A stretch of DNA of 64,000 nt from Microbispora oryzae. GTDB taxonomy: Bacteria > Actinomycetota > Actinomycetes > Streptosporangiales > Streptosporangiaceae. The translations under genes and the position numbers were made by a program. The stretch's first letter is position 1; every line of letters begins with the position of its first letter. Location of the stretch: positions 238,612 to 302,611 of the forward strand of contig NZ_JAFCNB010000009.1 in the NCBI RefSeq assembly GCF_017896165.1, read 5' to 3'. The notes under the pieces were generated by a model. That model saw only the letters and a list, made by a program, of their open reading frames with translations, did no database searches and had not been told where the DNA came from. Of this stretch, positions 61,057 through 64,000 are shown one piece after another.

Positions 61057-61440
61057 TCAGGAGCCGGATCCCACCACTTCCGCGAAGTTGGTGCGGCCAA
61101 CCCCGTGCACCTCGGTCACGGTGACCGGGGGGCGATCCCGTCGAACAGGCGGTACAACGCCCGCCGGAACCGTTCGCCCGGCGTCGAGGTCGACGGCGTC
61201 CCAGCGCAGGCCGACGCGTTCACCGCAGCGGAGGCAGGTGCCGGCGGCGAGGCGGACGAGCGCCCGATAGCTACCGGGGACGTGGGGGCGTGCCCGGCCA
61301 GGTCCTCACGGCTGATGATCCGGTCGTCGCCCGCCTTGCGTCGCCGCTGGGCAGCCGCACGCCCTCGCATGGGCTGGCGCCGATGATCCGGTCACGTACG
61401 GCCGACTTGAGCACGGTCGACGGCGGCCTACCACTGCCGC
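61057..61440 (-). pseudogene. tyrosine recombinase central remnant
   Basis: Three frames of the minus strand together give a typical actinobacterial integrase middle: PSTVLKSAVRDRIIGASPCE and GVRLPSG (frame 1), RRRKAGDDRIISREDLAGHA (frame 2), and YRALVRLAAGTCLRCGERVG, LRWDAVDLDAGRT (frame 3; box-I Arg in LRCGE). At least two frameshifts separate the pieces. It is the upstream part of the gene whose C-terminus lies at 58759-58905; the 2.1 kb in between is inserted cargo. Confidence 0.65.
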
Positions 61441-61846
61441 TGCGGCGGACGATCGATTGTTACGGCGTGTTGCCCTCTATGGCAGAGTATGACCTTTTCG
61501 TGGTGATCCGAGCGGATTTGCGTGCCCGATTGGGTACAGAAGGGGAGAAGGTTGGCATGCTGTATCAGGCGTGATCGACCCTACGGCTCACGGATCGCTC
61601 AGGCGGACCGGTCGTCGTGGCGATTGGTCGTGCTGGCGTATACAGCGTGATGTGGGTCGGGTATCTGGGGATAGCCGCGCCGGTATCGGTGCCGTGGCCA
61701 TGCCCCGCATCTGTGGCAGCGCACGCGAGGTATGGCGAGCCCGTCGTGACACCGGCGGTCCCGGCGGTCCCGGCGGTGAGAGGCGGGGGCGCTCTGTCGA
61801 CGGGAGCATCCGCGGGGGACGCCCACGGTAATCGGGGGTTCTCTCA
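61441..61846. other. intergenic region with a possible tiny peptide
   Basis: No solid gene. A 31-codon frame near 61480-61574 (MAEYDLFVVIRADLRARLG...) has no clear ribosome-binding site. The remainder is frame-poor; 61730-61790 holds cggtcccgg repeats. Confidence 0.4.
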
Positions 61847-63205
61847 GTGTCATGGATATCGGGGCAGAGATGGCGGGTCTTTCGCGACACGTGGCGGACG
61901 CAGCTGTGGCCGCTCCCGACGCTGGGGGTGCTCGCGGCGATCGTTCTAGGGGTGGGGCTACCGGGCCTTGACGCGCGGATCGACTCCAGATTGCCCTCCA
62001 ACGTCGCCGGCTATCTGTTCACGGGTGGGCCAGAGGCGGCCCGTACGGTCCTGTCAGTCGTCGCGGGTTCGCTGATCACCGTGACGTCGCTGATCTTCTC
62101 TTTGACCGTGCTGACCCTGCAGCTGGCCAGCAGCCTGTACTCTCCCCGGCTGTTGCGCACCTTCACGGGTGACCGGCTCGTTCAACTCACACTGGCGCTG
62201 CTGCTCGCGACGTTCACCTACTCGGTCACGGTGCTCCGGACGATACGCGCCTCAGTGGGTGAGATCTCCGCCTTCGTGCCGCAGATCTCGGTGACGACGG
62301 CGTACGTGCTCCAGCTGGCCAGCGTGGTCATGCTCGTCGTCTTCCTGGCGCACCTCGCGCGGCAGCTCCGGGTGGAGTCACTCATGAGAAGTGTGCACAG
62401 CGAGACCACCGAGACAATACGCCAGGTCCTGGACGTGAAGAGCGCGGACGGTTTCCTGACCGTGCCGGAGACGGGGTTGGCGGTGCTGTGCGTGCGCTCG
62501 TCGGGCTTCCTCCTCTCGGTTCAGAGCAAGAAACTCCTGGCCGCAGCCGTCGAAGCCGATGCCGTCGTCGTGCTCGACCGCGTTCCGGGAGACTCTCTCA
62601 TCGCCGGCACTCCGATCGCGTTCGCTTGGGCCTGCGGCCGGCATCGCCCATTACCGAAGGAAGCTGTGGCCCGGTTGGAGGATCGCATGAACGCCGCGGT
62701 GCAGACGGGGTTCGAACGTACCCTCGCCCAGGACTTCGTTTTCGGGCTCCGCCAGCTCATAGATGTCGCGGTGAAGGCGTTGTCGCCGGGGATCAACGAT
62801 CCGACGACCGCGGTACACGCTCTGGGCCACACCTCGGCTCTGATGTGCGATCTGATGGATCGGGATCTCACGCCGTGCCTCCTGCGGGACGACGAAGGGC
62901 AGGACCGAGTGATGCTCCGGCGCCCGAGCCTGTCCATGTTGCTGGAACTCGTGGTCACGGAACCCAGGCATTTCGCCGCCTCCGTTCCGGAGGTGCTGGC
63001 GCGCTTGTTCATGATGCTCCGCGAGATGGCATGGCGTGCCCGCCGGCCGGAGTACCTGCGGGCCATCGGTGCCGAACTCGGACGCCTGCGGGCGACGGTC
63101 GAGAGGCAGGATTTCGATCGGGTGGAACGCGAGCGGCTGGATTCGCTGGCGACGTCCGTGGAGGAGGCATTGACCGGCAGGTGGGCGCCGGCGAGACCGT
63201 CCTGA
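61847..63205 (+). CDS. DUF2254-family membrane protein
   Basis: A 452-residue protein of the DUF2254 family. Four hydrophobic segments lie in the first ~180 residues: TLGVLAAIVLGVGLPGL, TVLSVVAGSLITVTSLIFSL (with the TVLTLQLASS motif), LTLALLLATFTYSVTVLRTI and VLQLASVVMLVVFLAHL. The soluble C-terminal part has FGLRQLIDVAVKALSPGIND, then PTTAVHALGH, the family's best-conserved block. Function unknown; a channel-like role has been suggested. GTG start; the adjacent sequence atg is out of frame. Confidence 0.87.
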   Translation: MSWISGQRWRVFRDTWRTQLWPLPTLGVLAAIVLGVGLPGLDARIDSRLPSNVAGYLFTGGPEAARTVLSVVAGSLITVTSLIFSLTVLTLQLASSLYSPRLLRTFTGDRLVQLTLALLLATFTYSVTVLRTIRASVGEISAFVPQISVTTAYVLQLASVVMLVVFLAHLARQLRVESLMRSVHSETTETIRQVLDVKSADGFLTVPETGLAVLCVRSSGFLLSVQSKKLLAAAVEADAVVVLDRVPGDSLIAGTPIAFAWACGRHRPLPKEAVARLEDRMNAAVQTGFERTLAQDFVFGLRQLIDVAVKALSPGINDPTTAVHALGHTSALMCDLMDRDLTPCLLRDDEGQDRVMLRRPSLSMLLELVVTEPRHFAASVPEVLARLFMMLREMAWRARRPEYLRAIGAELGRLRATVERQDFDRVERERLDSLATSVEEALTGRWAPARPS

Positions 63206-63757
63206 TTATGTGGACGAGCACACAAGGACGTACCGATCCGTGCGATACGCGCATCGAGGTCGGTACGACCGGTAGCCGCCCCCGAAGTCGACACTCGGGA
63301 TAAGAAGGTCCGGGGACTGGAGGGCGAGTCCTGAGCTGACGCTGCGGCCCTGCGGTGATCCTGCATCCGGCACGTTGCCGCTCACGAAAAGACGACCTGC
63401 GTGTGTTTCGGCCGCCGAAGTGTGACAGGAATGCGCTGTGAGATTCGACTCAGTCTACGCATGTTGACCGAACATCGGGTGATCGATACTGTCAATTCAG
63501 TCAACCGCTGTTGGTCGAGATGGATTTTCCCGCGAGTGCCGCTCGCCTTCATTTCGGTCGACAAGGTGCGGCAATTTCGGACGCACCATCGGAAGTGTTA
63601 CCGGACGTCGACCAGTCGATCGTCGACGTCGGCTCTCGTCACGCACGCTCCTTCCCGATGGTGGCAGACCTCGAACGACGTGGGAAAGCCGGCACCTGGG
63701 TGGTTGACGGGACATCTGTTACGGCGCGGATATCGCGCACTACGCAGGGGAGAAAGA
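63206..63757. other. intergenic region before the secreted protein
   Basis: No gene supported in 550 bp. The middle (63400-63500) is AT-richer and probably includes the promoter of the gene at 63758. No RNA gene or repeat seen. Confidence 0.5.
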
Positions 63758-64000
63758 ATGCGCACGTTCGCTCGACGACTGGTCATTCTGGGCGTGTCGG
63801 CGGCCGCGGTGTCGGCGCTGGCCGGCTCTCCGGCCCAGGCCGCGACCAACCCCTACACGCCGGCACTGGCCTGCAACAACGACTTCGGCGGCAACTGGGC
63901 CTCTACGACCGACGGACACCGGACGATCAACAACCTGAGCGGCGCCAAGATGGGCGACGTCTACCTGATGTACAACAGCGCGACCGGCGACAACTGCGTG
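63758..64000 (+). CDS. spore-associated-protein-A-like secreted protein (partial)
   Basis: The first 81 codons of a gene cut by the window edge. A signal peptide is clear: MRTFARRLVILGVSAAAVSA, then LAGSPAQAA. The following part, NNLSGAKMGDVYLMYNSATG and DNC, resembles the streptomycete spore-associated protein SapA (VGTVYLTYN-type motif). ATG with a ggggagaaag site. If the homology holds, it is an exported spore-surface protein, in agreement with ssgB in the same window. Confidence 0.72.
   Translation, partial: MRTFARRLVILGVSAAAVSALAGSPAQAATNPYTPALACNNDFGGNWASTTDGHRTINNLSGAKMGDVYLMYNSATGDNCV

Overview
The window is high-GC actinobacterial chromosome with short intergenic gaps, GTG and TTG starts and many ATGA/GTGA overlaps. 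An SsgB-type sporulation regulator, a spore-associated-protein-like secreted protein at the right edge, 13E12/DUF222 HNH and DUF5685 proteins and GlgM-type glycogen genes suggest a sporulating, filamentous actinomycete. Streptosporangiaceae-like is my best guess; it is an inference, not a computed placement.

Layout. 0-16 kb is housekeeping: a 13E12 HNH protein with tandem repeats, signal peptidase I, a MarR remnant, an MscS channel, a pentapeptide-like membrane protein, a DUF5685 protein with a Cys-rich tail, divergent glgC/glgA, a Zn-alcohol dehydrogenase, a YfiH/PgeF protein, and a YihY-PAP2-PAP2 operon. 16.1-16.4 kb is a Gly-Cys-Val tRNA operon. 16.4-37 kb holds an ACT protein, DusB, a DUF3516-type DEAD helicase, an orphan histidine kinase, a rhomboid, a TetR/MFS pair with twin operators, 6-phosphogluconate dehydrogenase, a beta-propeller glycosidase-like protein, a sulfotransferase, an HxlR/MFS pair, an ATPase of the RsbW type, adenosine deaminase, a hemerythrin protein, and two coupled nucleotidyltransferases.

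37.2-51.8 kb is the main accessory region: a small biosynthetic cluster built around a free-standing adenylation domain, a stand-alone carrier protein and a non-heme iron enzyme of the SyrB2 halogenase family. Also present are a methyltransferase-like protein, an aminotransferase, two cation/proton antiporters, a cupin, a desaturase, a DUF2000 protein, an AzlCD amino-acid exporter and three regulators (MocR, LuxR-type, HxlR-like). The likely logic is: load an amino acid on the carrier, functionalise it (probably chlorinate it), modify it further, and export a small amino-acid-like product. No condensation or thioesterase domain is visible. The halogenase-like enzyme has His-Gln-Val where characterised halogenases have His-X-Ala/Gly. 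The adenylation gene is preceded by a long bulged hairpin whose base overlaps its Shine-Dalgarno sequence.

52.2-64 kb: a second Gly-Cys-Val tRNA operon with mature tRNA sequences identical to the first, then hutH, pabB-pabC and ssgB. A tRNA-Val(CAC) follows, with a displaced copy of its 3' half 1.3 kb downstream. Between and beyond these copies lie debris of integrative elements: a frameshifted HicBA toxin-antitoxin pair and two pieces of a decayed tyrosine recombinase. Intact genes in or beyond the debris are a VOC protein, a secreted beta-propeller protein, a DUF2254 membrane protein and the truncated spore-associated protein.

All family calls come from reading motifs and general protein-family knowledge. 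No database search was run.
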